64,000 nt of DNA. Source: Fistularia commersonii (taxonomy: Eukaryota; Chordata; Actinopteri; Syngnathiformes; Fistulariidae). The notes under the pieces were generated by a model. It had not been told where the DNA came from. It ran no database searches and was given only the letters and a program-made list of their open reading frames with translations. The DNA lies in contig JBBMNZ010000028.1 of NCBI GenBank assembly GCA_037954325.1, forward strand, positions 8,766,501 through 8,830,500. Reading direction: 5' to 3'. Positions 1 through 11,265 of this stretch are shown one piece after another. Each line of letters begins with the position of its first letter. Positions within the stretch are counted from its first letter, which is position 1. Position numbers and translations under genes: made by a program.

Positions 1-1602
1 CTAACTCAATGTTCTTTATTCCTTTATTGCGACAGGAGGAGCGAAAAGTGCACGAAATGCTCGGAGCCCTGGGCCAATCACAGGTATTGTCCGCTGCGGG
101 CCGAAACCAACCCACTCAACGCTCGCCGCCCCTAAAGAGACGATTAGTGACGAAGCCGACCAAAAGTAAAACGATTCCACCAGTCATTAAATTAACGCAG
201 TGCAACTCCGAGCTTTCAACCCTAAGCAGATATCGGCACAGTCGGGTAGCTTTAAGTGATGCTGGTTTTAAAAGAAAGGAGGAGATTGAAGGTGAATCAC
301 ACTGATGCGGCAGAACTTCCAGCGGGAAGCGAAACATTGTCCCGCTCCAAAACCAAAATGATAATCTTTGCAGGTTTGCGGTTTGTTCTCTTTGTGTCCA
401 TCAGGGATCGTTGCTGATATTTAGTACTTTTTTTGCGCCTGCTCAGGCAAGAGCTGATGCTAAAGAGATGAGATGAAACAACTTTATTTATCCCGAAGGA
501 AATTGTTGTGCCAGGGTTTCAAGCAAAACCATAAAAATAATAGATAATAGTAGGAAGGAGGGAGAATAAGAAATACAATAAAAAATAAATTGTCAAGGTT
601 AAGGCTTTCAAGTCTTTTAAGGTCTTAAGTTCAAAGATTTGAAGATTCCCTGCGGCTGAGGGAAGAGGAATTAAAAAGTTAAAAAAAATTAAAACATGGA
701 GTTGACAGATTGACGGCCACCAATCGAACAGGTTGTCATCAAGGAGTGTCATACCCAACAGAAGAATCAATCTCGCCTTAAAAGAAAAACAAAAAAAAAA
801 CTAGGGCGCTGCATGTTAGCTCAGGCGCCCCCGCAAAAGCTCTTCCCTTTGGTTTGAAAAGGAGCCACAGACCAGGAAGCAGGTATACCATCACCTCCAT
901 TTCTTCCACTCATTTAAAACAGTATCATGCTAAATTAGCACAGCTCTGTTTTTACCGCCCTGCCCACACTGCAAATGCACTATGAAGAGACAGACAACCA
1001 CCAAAAACCGCGTTGCGCCGAGTCGTAATCGAACTGTGTTATGAAAAAGCGACATCAATGCTGCACATTGGTGCCCCTTGGAGGAGGAGCATTTTCAGTA
1101 CTAAACTTACAGAACATCCCCGGGTTACATATATTCTTTGTGCAAGCAATGCATAATATTTTCCATATACATCAATATTTTCCATATACAGGACAGTAAG
1201 TATTATTGTGTTACCCATAAGCTACATTTTAATGGATTAGTCCTCCTCTTCTACCTCCTCCTGCTTCGACTGCTTTCCAAAAACTCCCAATATATCAACT
1301 GGCCATGTCTTTATTTCTGCTAAAAATAACTTCAAACTTTCTCTTCTTGCTTTTCTTTTTAACCTCGTACTTCTTTGTGAAACACTGTATTGTATGTTTT
1401 ACATTTTAAATTAGTCTTTCACTGCATGTGTATGAGGAGACCTGGAGCCTTGATACTTTTTGTCAGCACTACATATTTTACATGAAAAAAATAAAATTAC
1501 AGTCTGTAACTGTCTATCCAGAACACAAATGACTGAGCCTTATATTCATCAGTTATTACGAAACATCAAGCCAAGAAGGGCGGGAGGTATGACAGAACCA
1601 CA
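1..1602. other. Unique sequence, no gene recognised
   Basis: Open frames here are short (under 100 codons), lack recognisable domains and overlap on both strands. A-rich runs occur near 540-600 and 780-800. I see no repeat family, splice-bounded exon or RNA gene that I could defend. Confidence 0.6.
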
Positions 1603-2110
1603 GCAAAACCATTGCTACTAACCAAATAGCTAATGAAGGCTAGCCTATTTGTAGCCTGTGATGTAAAGAAATGAATAAAGTGCGCTAAAGCAAGATCACG
1701 GTTGTCAGGTACCAACAGTCAGTTAGAATAAGCCAAAAATTTAGCTGAGGGTAGCTAATAGCAGTTTGGAGGAGGGTAACTAATGCTGGAAAAAACTGAA
1801 AAAGGCTAATTTTAGCCAAGCTAGGCTAATGGCTGCTAATATATTCCAATCTACAGGCAGTATATATCACACACTGGCAAATAATGTTATTGTGGTATGT
1901 CGAGACCACAGTTGTTATATTATGTGGCAAGGCATGTTTTATTGATGCTAAAAACATCTGCTAACAAAAGCTTATGTTAGCATCAATGAACAGTTGACAT
2001 CTGTAAATAGGCTGATAGTGGCTAAAGGAGGGTCAAATGTTTCTTTCGAGCATGGCTAACGCAAAATATTCTCACATTTGCCTCGGCTAAAAGGCATCTC
2101 GCAGTTTGCT
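1603..2110. repeat. GCTAA-rich low-complexity patch
   Basis: The stretch contains many scattered GCTAAT, GCTAAC, GCTAGC and AGCTAA words, for example near 1628, 1754, 1805, 1826, 1838 and 2055, on a background of ordinary sequence. They are not at fixed spacing, so this is not a clean tandem array. It may be an old decayed GCTAA-type simple repeat. The boundaries are approximate. Confidence 0.4.
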
Positions 2111-2923
2111 TGTCAAATAACTCCTTTTAAGCAGCGCATCTCTCAGCCGCCATGTTTTTAGTGGGCTAAATCTGATATCAAATTCAGTGTTTGAGAGAAA
2201 CAGGAGGCGTGTCTTCAGACAGAATGTGTCGGCTTACTGAGAATTCCATTGTTTGTATTATCTCTATTTTCTCACTGAATGAAATAAGCTGATATATGGG
2301 AGGATTAGCCTGTTAATTATATTAGCTGAGGGTTTACTTCAGACTATGGACGTCACATTAGTACAATCTGTGGTTGCACTTCTTCGATGTCAGACTGCGG
2401 GGAGGGAAATACTACAGCGTTTGCAACTCCTAACAGGGCCTGTTGTGTGACGTTGGATTTATTAGCATAAATAATACAGTCATGGGATGCGTCTCGGTCA
2501 GAGCAAGGAGCAATGGATGAATGCAGAATGACAAGAACAGTTATTATAAAGAAAAAAGAATTTGTAACCACTCTGCGATCCGAGGTCAACATGAACAGCC
2601 CGCAAGTCGTGCCTTTGAGTTTCCAAAGCGGATTTATAGAGAGGCAGCGTGGGAAAAGCAGCGCCAGAGAGAAATTTTCAAGGAGGTTAAAAAGGCTGAG
2701 ACGAGAATAATTAAACCCAAGGAGACGGACGTTCAACTCGCACAAGGACGGGAAGTTGACTGGCAATACAGACGAGTGCAGGGCAGAAAATGATGCAAGG
2801 TTGTGTTTTATCTGCAATTTATTTTTCTGTGATGGAACTGTTTCCTGGTCAGCTGAAGTATAAAGTTCTGTGAAGTCATCAAACTGAATATCTTGGGACG
2901 CGTCTCATTTGTAATACTGTATT
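2111..2923. other. Unique sequence, no gene recognised
   Basis: Both strands carry overlapping open frames around 2353-2817, the longest 154 codons on the minus strand. They show no domain or repeat I recognise and no consistent splice frame. I treat them as chance frames. Confidence 0.5.
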
Positions 2924-2969
2924 CTTGTGTTTGACTGGCAAAATTACTATTTTGCCAGTCAAACACAAG
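2924..2969. repeat. Perfect 20-bp inverted repeat, 6-nt loop
   Basis: The left arm CTTGTGTTTGACTGGCAAAA (2924-2943) is the exact reverse complement of the right arm (2950-2969). The six-base loop TTACTA separates them. The bases just outside the arms do not pair by Watson-Crick rules. A perfect short-loop hairpin with no surrounding transposon is typical of a template-switch mutation. A transcribed copy would fold into a stable stem, but the stem is shorter than a usual microRNA precursor. Confidence 0.9.
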
Positions 2970-3371
2970 GCAGCCCGGATCCGAAAGTCTGGTCAGGAAA
3001 GGAAAAACCCGCCTCTTTTCTTCTTTCTTTTTCTTATCAAGTGAAAATAAGAAGATAATGAGAACTGCGGAGTTCTGAGGGAGGACATAAGAGCACCTCC
3101 TCCATCATCTGATCTAATTACATTCAAACGGTGGAAATTCACTGAGAGAATTTCATTCCAGTCGCAGCAGACAATATTGAGTTTTCTGCATCGTGGAATT
3201 GTTTAAAAGAATATTTGGTGTCTGAGTTGTAGATAAACATCCGCCTTGTAGATCTTAAAGTTTGTTTTTCGACTGTCAACTTCACACAGCTCCTCAGAGT
3301 TGACAAGGATCCCCTTGATTCCTCTAACACCATTATCCGCCTTCTGTTAAAAGTGTGCATGAGTCCTCACA
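2970..3371. other. Unique sequence, no gene recognised
   Basis: There is a TTCTTTC-rich stretch at about 3017-3036 and otherwise ordinary AT-rich sequence. No element or exon was identified. Confidence 0.5.
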
Positions 3372-3640
3372 TGACCACAATGGAGCCGGAGCATTCAGTA
3401 ACCGAGCTCCTCTTCTGTGGAACCGTCTTCCAATCTCCATCCACGGGGGGGCGGACAACCCGTCATTCTGTCAGAATAGGCTTTAACACTTCCTTATTGA
3501 GTGCTTATTGTTAGCTTAACCCCTAGTTATGCTGCCACGGGCTTAGTTTTTCAGGGATAGCTCATGATGCACCTCTCGTTCCTCCCACTCTTCCTATCCT
3601 GTCTGCACTTTTGCACTCTATGATTTGGGCTTTCTCATTT
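3372..3640 (+). mobile_element. LINE 3'-end remnant (C-terminal tail and 3' UTR)
   Basis: The segment resembles the widely repeated fish LINE end in which a C-terminal peptide of the LLWNQLP kind is followed by a conserved untranslated region. Here the peptide trace is degenerate (ELLFCGTVFQ at about 3400-3430). The downstream motifs CTTAACCCCTAGTTATGCTGC (3515-3535) and CATGATGCACCTCTC also fit. No reverse transcriptase core is present, so this is a heavily 5'-truncated old copy. I leave the clade open. The next LINE tail begins shortly downstream in the same orientation. Confidence 0.5.
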
Positions 3641-3779
3641 TGCAGAATCCCAGAGGGAGAGTGGCTTGATCTACTGCGTCCGCCACCGCTATTTCCATTA
3701 GGAATATTAAAGTTATCATTGTATCATTTCAGCAATTATCCATAAACCTGTCAGCGCTACTGGAGTTAGTAGTAATAGA

Positions 3780-5170
3780 TCATTTGCACCCCCCTCGGTC
3801 TCTACTTCACTCTTGCTTTCGAGTCATCAACAAAGATGACGAGAAGGAGAACCGAGGTTTGCGAGTTTTGTTGAGCGGCGCAACCAGAACCACCTGGTAA
3901 ACTCAACATCACCAAGGAAAAGGAGGTGGTGGTGGACGTAAGGAAGAATCAGGGGAGACCCATCCACACCACCATCTATTAGATAATTTTCTGTTACTAT
4001 TCTACTTTTTGAGATTTCCCTGTAATTGTACACTTCACTCCAGCTCCCACTGATGCTCTTAAGGTCCTGCAACGGCCTTGACGAAAGGTACCAATCCCCA
4101 TTCCCTCATTATCTGTTCCACCTCCTGTTTTGTATCCAACATTGTGCTTCTCAATGTCTGTATTGTTTACTCCTTTTTATGAGAGGGATTCACGAAAACC
4201 AATCAGACAAGCAGACACTGCCTCTGTTTCTCTCCACTCCCCGTATATATGACCTAACCTCAGATTCAACAGACCTCATCCACCATCGCCTCGGAGATCC
4301 AAACCCTTGTCTTGGACTGAGAGGAGGAGTAGGGCCTGCCGCTGTGGCTCCCGGGGTCACCACCACTACCTCGCCTCAAGACCATCTTCAACGATCCAGG
4401 GTCAGGAGGTCGAGGTGGTGGACTCATACAAGTAACTTGGGGTCCACATTAACAATAAACTGGACTGGACACATAATGCAGATGCTGTCTACAGGAAAGG
4501 TCAGAGCGGGAAGTTCTTCCTGAGGAGACTGAGGTCATTCGGTGTCTGTAGCGGGCTCCTCAAGAATTTCTACTAGTCTATGGTAGCCAGTGCCCTCTTC
4601 TGCGCCGTAGCATGCTGGCGGGTCGAGCCAAGACTGGCGAGGTAAATAGGCTTAACAAGCCGTAAACAAGGAGGAAAGCCTGCTCGGTGGGACTAAACTT
4701 GAACGGTGTGGAAAAGGTGGCTGATGGGAGGATGACGGACAAACTTGCTATTCTGGAGGATCCCTCTCACCCCCTGCGCGACAAGGCATGGCTGATGGGC
4801 AGCTCATTCTGCCAGCGGATCATCCCACCCCGGTGCAGAACCGAACGCTTCATTCGTTCCTTTGTGCCCACGGCTATCAGACTGGACGGTACACGGCTCT
4901 GACTGGCCCGAGTTGCAGATGTAATACTGGCCACTACCTGCAACTGTCACTCACTCACATCACTTTACTCCTGTCCTCACGTAGTAGTTTGTTATCTATT
5001 TTTATCCTCCTCCCGTTGTTGTCTCTGTCCTTTTTAGTGTCTTTATTTATATTAACGTTATTTTTAATTGTTTAATATCTTTTGTTACCTGTCCTCTGCC
5101 CTTTACTGCTGTGATGCCCTTATTTCCCCTATGGGGATCAATAAAGTATTATCTTATCTTTCTATCTCTC
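3780..5170 (+). mobile_element. L2/CR1-group LINE, 5'-truncated, degenerate
   Basis: This is the 3' part of a non-LTR retrotransposon. The peptide LNITKEKEVVVDVRK at 3905-3949 matches the post-palm segment of L2-group reverse transcriptases (TKTKELVVDFRK in intact copies). It is followed by an unmatched stretch at about 4000-4340. The C-terminal domain resumes at 4436 with LGVHINNKLDWT and FFLRRLRSFGVC. The 3' end at 5131-5170 reads GGGGATCAATAAAGTATTATC followed by TCTATCTCTC, the usual AATAAAGTA(TCTA)n type of tail. The palm with its catalytic aspartates is missing, so the copy cannot transpose. The left boundary is uncertain. Confidence 0.8.
4436..4902 (+). pseudogene. L2-group ORF2 C-terminal remnant
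   Basis: In order, the frame shows LGVHINNKLDWT, GKFFLRRLRSFGVCSG and SMVASALFCAVACW. An in-frame TAG stop at 4574-4576 interrupts it where intact copies have a serine-like codon in FYxS. A second block at 4687-4902 reads DKLAILEDPSHPLRDKAW, then RIIPPRCRTERFIRSFVP and ending IRL. This is the order of the extreme C-terminus of L2/Rex1-group ORF2 (DDPSHPL...RSIIPPKC..ER..RSF.P.AI). The two blocks are in different frames, so at least one frameshift lies between them. Confidence 0.8.
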
Positions 5171-7349
5171 TGTGTCCTCTCTCACCCTCTCTCTTTAATC
5201 CCCAGTCAGTCAAGGCAGAAGGCTGCCCACTTTGAGTTCGGATTGGTAAATGTTGGGTTTTTGTAAATAATCTTAAAAAATGTGCTCCAGACCTGCGATA
5301 CATAGAGAGTATAACAAGACAAATGTGTTTGCCCTATGTAAATATACAAAAATGTGACCTGCCTTGTTTCCTGTGAGGCAACATTTAGCTGGATTTCTGT
5401 TGGGTTTCTTGATCTTGATAGAGGATTGTAAATCTACTATATTAATTTATTTTATTCATCTATATATGGATATCACAACCAACCTTTAATATTTCATGAG
5501 CCCCTGTATTCTGAGTGGCTACTTGCTCCTCTTGAAGAAATTGTCTCTGCAGCATCATCTCATATTGGCGATCTCAACGCCTTTTCTCTTACTTTTTATT
5601 ACTTCTTGTAATGTTACACCACAGTGTCTCACGTTACTGGGTAATATAAAGTGTAATGCTTTTGACATCTGTGATCAAAAATAAGCTGGATTGACTTGTA
5701 TTGAAGTACCACTTTAGCAGTTTGCATGTGAATTTTAAAGTGCAAGGTTCTTTTTAAAAGAATTAAGCATTTCAACTTGGACCGACGGGCTCTTCAGCCC
5801 CAGAAGACAATAAGTTAAAGGCTTGTAAACTAAATAAAAGACTGAATTAAAATGAATTTGGTTCATATGAGACAATGTTCAGGGTTATATACGAATGATT
5901 CATTATATATACAATGAAAGTGGTGGAGATAGAAAATTGGCTCAGAGATAAATCGGAAGGATGATGGAAGAAGTGTTGCAGGGGTGTTTGATAACACCAC
6001 TCAAATCTCCGAAGGCAGAAAATGTGCTGAGTTACTCTTTTCCGGGGCCGAGGGCACAGCCGAGCTAACCACGACGTGACCATGTCTCCCTGGCTCCCGC
6101 AAGATCCCATGCCAGGTGTTTGTCACTCTACGACCAACGTCATTGCAATCGCCATCACAAGCCCCCAAATATTGAAAAAAAATAAAATAAAACCGCGTCA
6201 GTCCTCAGTCCCCAATGTTATCTCTACCCACCGGACGTCTTTGTCTGGCTTCTTGGAGCGTTCCAGCGGAGCCTCTGACCAATCAAATTCCTCTGAGCGG
6301 GCCACGTGTTTCTCCGGCTCTGCTAGATCATATTAACGTCACGCACATTGGAGCTGACAAGCTGGCAGAGCCTGGAGAAAGGCGGCAGATAGCGGGAATG
6401 AACAGTAAGGGCCCTGATGCACCTTCGGTTCTGTTGTGTTAAAAAAAAAAAAAAAAACATTCATCCGCTGCTGCTGAAACTCTACTGCCTTATTTCACCG
6501 GGATCGGCAACTTCTGAGAGTGTTTAGCGGCCTGTCAGCACACCGTTGACATGAAACACCTAAGTGCACATCACAGATTCCAAGAAAACCTTCATCTCGG
6601 TCTCCAAAGCGCCGTTCGGACGAAGGGAGCAGACGGATGCCGGCCCTGGAGTGCAATATCAGGACAAGTCCTGGCTCCTGAACGTGTCGAATAGTCGCTT
6701 TATGCAGCCTCAGAAAGCCATCAAGCTTTCAATGGCCCCCCTCGCCCTCGCAAAATAGGGGGGGCCTCAAAGAACCTCAAATACGAGCACTCATAAAGTG
6801 CGAATAGCTGGAGCAAAGCAGTCAGATTATCGCTGTGATTGTATGATTAACAAACCGGGAAAAGAGCAGTCAGCCCGTCGTACCCCAGAACAAAACTCTG
6901 GGAAAAGGGAGGAAACACTGCAGGAAAATCTGGATGCTCCAGAGGAGTCTTTTTCTTATTTGTCTTTGTCTTTCCAATCATTAAAGTGCAAGAACAGAGA
7001 TTAGCATATAGCCTTTAACCTTTCCGCCTGAGACCAGGACAGAGAAGATAAAGTCATTACTATCAATAAATGATAAACAGCACAGCAGCGGAAAGAAAAA
7101 GAGAGGAGGTGGGAAACTCAGCTGCTCAAATCTCCAAACCCCGGAGAAGCTTCGCCTCGTTTCATTTGAAGAATTATACAGCGCCCCCGGGTGGCTCGTT
7201 GCTGCAGGCACAGCAAGAAAGTGCCTGGTTCGATGCTGACAGTTTTCATGCTCGCCTTGTTTCTGCATAGGTTTCTTTCATTTCCCACGGTTTCCAGCCA
7301 AAGCGCAAAAACATGCATTCCTTCGTAGGTCAACAGAAGGTCAAGGCTT
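5171..7349. other. Unique sequence, no gene recognised
   Basis: The stretch includes a 17-base A run at 6441-6457 and an AT-rich part at 5400-5900. Open frames are short and lack recognisable domains. Two overlapping plus-strand frames at 6076-6442 show no domain. I see no transposon ends. Confidence 0.5.
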
Positions 7350-7373
7350 GTGAGTGAGTGAGTGAGTGAGTGA
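7350..7373 (+). repeat. (GAGT)n microsatellite
   Basis: About six copies of GTGA/GAGT run without interruption. The tract sits 25 bases upstream of a SINE 3' fragment that ends in a related AATG-rich tail. Confidence 0.9.
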
Positions 7374-7397
7374 AGGGTTGTATGATTTTTATATATA

Positions 7398-7530
7398 ACC
7401 CTGTGTTCGACTCGCGACCGGTCTAGGGTGAACCCTGCCTCACCTATAAAGATGTGCTGGCATGAGCTACAGCACCCCCGCAACCCAGACTGCAGGATAG
7501 GAATGAAGGAATGAAGGCATGAATGAATGA
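7398..7530 (+). mobile_element. SINE 3'-half fragment (Rex3-type tail)
   Basis: The order of blocks matches the common teleost tRNA-headed SINE: CGCGACCGGTCTAGGGTGAACCCTGCCTC, then a degenerate block ending AGCTACAGCACCCCCGCAACCC. The end decays into GGAATGAAGGAATGAAGG, a diverged GGATGGATGG tail. The tRNA-like head is absent. Confidence 0.7.
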
Positions 7531-8370
7531 CACACAACCCAAAATACTGCAACGCTTATATTACTATAGCATATTTCTTGTTTTATCTCAGAACTCCTCG
7601 TACTCATCCATTCATAATACCTATATACAACACTAATGATACACTCATCAGTCAGAACTGGGGATGAGAAACTAGACAGACAGGCAGATCCCTTGGGGGA
7701 AGCAAATTGTCAATTCAGCCAGGCACATCAAAACACAATTAAGAAAAATGTAAAAACAAATAAAACAATTATTAATATTTGATTAAAAAAAAAGTCTAGC
7801 TGCTCCGAGCAGATGACACGAGAAAAAGCCGCCGCACTTCCGAACTACAGTAAATATATGTATATACCATTGTATTCTATTTTGTCTGATAGTACTATGA
7901 TACTTCACTCATTGCTCACAACAATTCACAAAACTTGCAATGAAGAGCTCTCCGAACTTATGGCATACATGTTGGGGTACTTGATGGTAAAAAGTTGGAA
8001 TAATTGAGAATAAAATAATAATACCAATTAGTTAAGAAATAAAACGGGACACATACTGCGTCAAGCAACAAACAAGTATTTAATGAAACAGACAACTGGC
8101 AGCAGAGATAATTCTGTGCAAATACTTCGGGTTTCCAGTTTACAGATATTTTGTGACATGCTCTTGAGCCCAAAAAAAACAAACGCACACACAGGCCCCT
8201 GTCACACACAGAGGAACATTCCTCCCTCCGCTTCCTAATTGGAAAGACATGCTAGCAAGTACATAATATCATGCTTGTACACAATTTTTGTGCTGTAGGC
8301 ATGAAGGGAGGGCAGTGCACTTTAAAAGAAAGATGGCACAGCTTGACCCCTCTGCACCAACGAACCCTCT
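7531..8370. other. Unique AT-rich sequence, no gene recognised
   Basis: It contains an A-rich run at 7785-7794. No transposon, exon or RNA gene was recognised. Confidence 0.5.
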
Positions 8371-8398
8371 CATCTTCATCATCATCATCATCTTCATC
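8371..8398 (+). repeat. (TCA)n microsatellite
   Basis: The run CATCTTCATCATCATCATCATC is an imperfect trinucleotide tract. It gives serine, isoleucine or methionine runs in the three frames, so the small open frames across it are not evidence of a gene. Confidence 0.9.
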
Positions 8399-8610
8399 CA
8401 AGTGCTCCAGGTCAGTCCTACGAAAAGGCACTTCAGTACGAGTACAAATGCTCCAGCTTGCTGGATGTGCTGAACTTGATCCACGGCTGTTTCGTGAAGT
8501 AAAATCAAGCCTTCAGGTCTGCGGACACGAACCTGCCTCGGCATTGTGTGTCGGCAGCTTTCATCTGCGGGAAATAAGAGGAGATGAGACTTCGGACTTT
8601 ACAAAAAACA

Positions 8611-8629
8611 AATAAATAAATAAATAAAA
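8611..8629 (+). repeat. (AAAT)n microsatellite
   Basis: Four to five perfect AATA units follow an A-rich lead-in. No adjacent SINE or LINE body was recognised, so its origin is unclear. Confidence 0.9.
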
Positions 8630-9522
8630 TGGGAAGCTGAAAAATTACAGAGAAAAAGATCTTACGTTGACATACAGGTGCCCGTGAATTTATCGCCGGC
8701 CATGTTGTCTGTTTATGTGATCGTGATAATAATACTGTCTATGTGAATCAGGATTACTGAGGAGAATTCACAGCTCTCAGGTTGTGGTTCACTTCACACG
8801 AGTCTGATGTGGTTTAGTAGCCAAGAGTACACCATATATATCAAGCACGCATACCGACTAGTACTTCTGCTCCAGAAACTTTATCAGAGGATTCTATCGG
8901 ATCCTTCACAGAGTCGGCGTTGCTCTGGAAATGGGGGGCGACGTCAGAACTTCACCAACTGCTTGCTAAACACGGAAACAACACAGGAAGGTTGTAGTAG
9001 CTGTAGAGTACTTACATCTTGCTTCGTCACGGGATGCTGCTCGCGATGCTTTTACTCTCAGGGAAGGATTTCCATGGCGCCGGCGGGCAAGGGCGGCGTG
9101 ACGACCGGTGAGGAAGAGATGTCTGCTCGTCAGGAGAAAATACAGGAGTAGGAAAAGGCAGTGGGCTTTCCCCCACGATTGCAGACCGTTTTGAGGCCGC
9201 CGTAACTGGGAGACGGGATCATGACACAACAACCGCGACCCGAATATCAATGAATTTCAACAAGTTTCTTCCATATTTGCTTTTTAATGGGACCTTAAAC
9301 AGCGGCGGCGTCCTTTTCCAGACCAGCAAACGCTGCGCACTGGCAGCTGGCGGAAATGGGCCATCGGCCCCTTTGTGCACGCCACACTTCACTGCGCTTT
9401 GATTTTCGGCGTGTCGATTCGGGAAAACCGGTCCGTGGGGGAGAAGGAGGGTAGAGTTGGGGGGACGGGAAAACCATGTCAGATTCTATCTTACAGTCTT
9501 TGAGGGAAACAAATTGGCGTTC

Positions 9523-9524
<2 letters not shown>
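8630..9524. other. Unique sequence, no gene recognised
   Basis: The part at 9050-9480 is more GC-rich than its surroundings (for example CGGCGGGCAAGGGCGGCG at 9081). Overlapping frames on both strands show no domain, and no exon model stands out. Confidence 0.5.
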
Positions 9525-9557
<33 letters not shown>

Positions 9558-9567
9558 TTTTTTTTTT
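9525..9567. repeat. A29 run followed closely by T10 run
   Basis: A homopolymer of about 29 A (9525-9553) is separated by GAGG from a run of about 10 T (9558-9567). The two runs can pair as a foldback. No LINE or SINE body with a poly(A) tail precedes it. The exact length may be affected by sequencing slippage. Confidence 0.85.
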
Positions 9568-10784
9568 CCCCATAGCAAATGAAACCTCCCCTCCTCTGAA
9601 AAGAGGTCTTTTACGTAGAAGTGATGATGGCTTACAAATTTTCGAGCATGGGAGACTTCCGTGTGGCGTTCACAGCTACATCGTGGGAATCCTTTATTTA
9701 CCTTTTTTTTTTTTAACCTCCATAAAATATATAATTTTTTTTTCCTCCTGCCTGTTTTGAAAGGGAGCCACAGGCATCACATTTAATCTCCCGTAACAAT
9801 TGTGTACAAATTGCTTTTGGATTCTCTGCTCTGAGCCCCTCGCTCTGAGTTGATTTTTGGCTTCCTCTGGATGAAAAAAAAGAAAGAAAGAAATACAGCA
9901 AAATAACTTCCTCTCTTTTACCCCATCTTCTTGGCGGCTGCAGGATAATGAAGTGGAAGTGGGGTGGAGGGGGTGGCGGAAGGGGGATGAAGTGAAGCTT
10001 TTTCAAAGCATGTTTCTGTTTCTAAGCTCATTTTAGTGGCATCAGTCTCTCCTCCGACACTGCTAAATTCTTGTTTGCTGCAGCAAGTCAAAGCCTGTGT
10101 GTATGTGTGTGTTGTCAGAACAGTTGCCATCCTGTGATAAAGGAAACACCGAAAACACCTCTCCAAGACCTGCCCTCTCGCTCTGGGCTCCAGCCAGCCA
10201 GTTACCATTACACTATTTTTGGGGAAAGTTTTATAACACTATCCCCATTCTAGTTGTTTTTTAGCGCCATTTTCTTTTTTTATTTAGCATACAGTGACAC
10301 TTCCCCTCCCCTGTTGATGCATGTAGGAGATCAATGACTGCTCTCTGAACTCCGGCCAAAAACGCCCTGCAGCCTACTTTTTGCGTCCAGCTGACGGGGA
10401 AATCACAGCGTGGAATGCTGCAGCCAGTCATGGATGGACTCTTTTTAATTATTACATATCAGCCAGCAGCGGCACATGATTGATCGTATTTTACCCATCA
10501 GCACCTCCCTCGGACAGTATCCCCCCAATCCCCCTGAATACTGACACACAAACTTTCACCCACTTCACCCTCTCCCCAACCACAGCCTCACCAGTGAGCC
10601 AGTGAGCCTGACAACAGCTTGCTGGGGTTTTTCAGCACCTCTTCAACCTCTCTCTGAGGTTGCAGAAGGTGTCTGATCTCTGGAAATATCAACCAATGTA
10701 TGAAATATCGGGATGTTGAAATATCAAACCCTGTTTGGACAGAGACGATATGAAGGTGATTTTAATCTGTTGGTGATGCATTTA
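9568..10784. other. Unique sequence, no gene recognised
   Basis: Poly-T stretches occur near 9704-9714 and 9737-9745. The part at 10370-10510 is free of repeats and balanced in composition. Without comparison to other genomes I cannot say whether it is conserved. Confidence 0.5.
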
Positions 10785-10945
10785 GAACTGTTGCCTTACA
10801 GAGAAAAGGTTTTCCGGTTCTGATCCAGAGGTCCAATGGGATCTCCTGCCTGGGTTATCCTCAGGTTCATTGAAGACCACGTATGATGTCTCGACAGGTG
10901 GACCCTGTGACTGACAGGTGATCATAATGGGAATTGCTTCAGCAT
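10785..10945 (+). mobile_element. Degenerate SINE copy
   Basis: ACTGTTGCCTTACAGAGAAAAGG and CCGGTTCTGATCC (10788-10825) match the anticodon-arm to B-box side of the tRNA-like head. TTCATTGAAGAC (10866-10877) and GTGGACCCTGTGACTGACAGG (10898-10918) match middle blocks seen in other copies of this window. The copy is strongly diverged and has lost its tail. Confidence 0.5.
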
Positions 10946-11265
10946 ATGTCAGCGCTACACGCTGGCGACATTACAAGATGGCAGTGCGTGTAGATGCAGC
11001 GGGCCCTCACTCTCCTGTACATATGGTGATTTAGCGTAGTTCTTTGTGTATTTCTAGCTTTTCACAAACGGAAGATCTGCTGTGCATGTACAGAAGCCAG
11101 CCTCACGACACCATGGACTCCTTACAAACCGAGAGAGAGAGCTCAGACTCGACCAACCTCTTGCCCGGATAGGAGGCAACGCAGGTGGTGTGAGAGGAAT
11201 CAGAAGATGGGGAAGCGCGAGGTATCCATGGAAGGCTTGCAGCTAAACCTACCCGGCCAGCCATA

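Noticed and set aside
2924..2969. MicroRNA precursor
   Set aside because: The stem of 20 bp with a 6-nt loop is too short for a normal precursor, and it is perfectly paired with no bulges or flanking stem.
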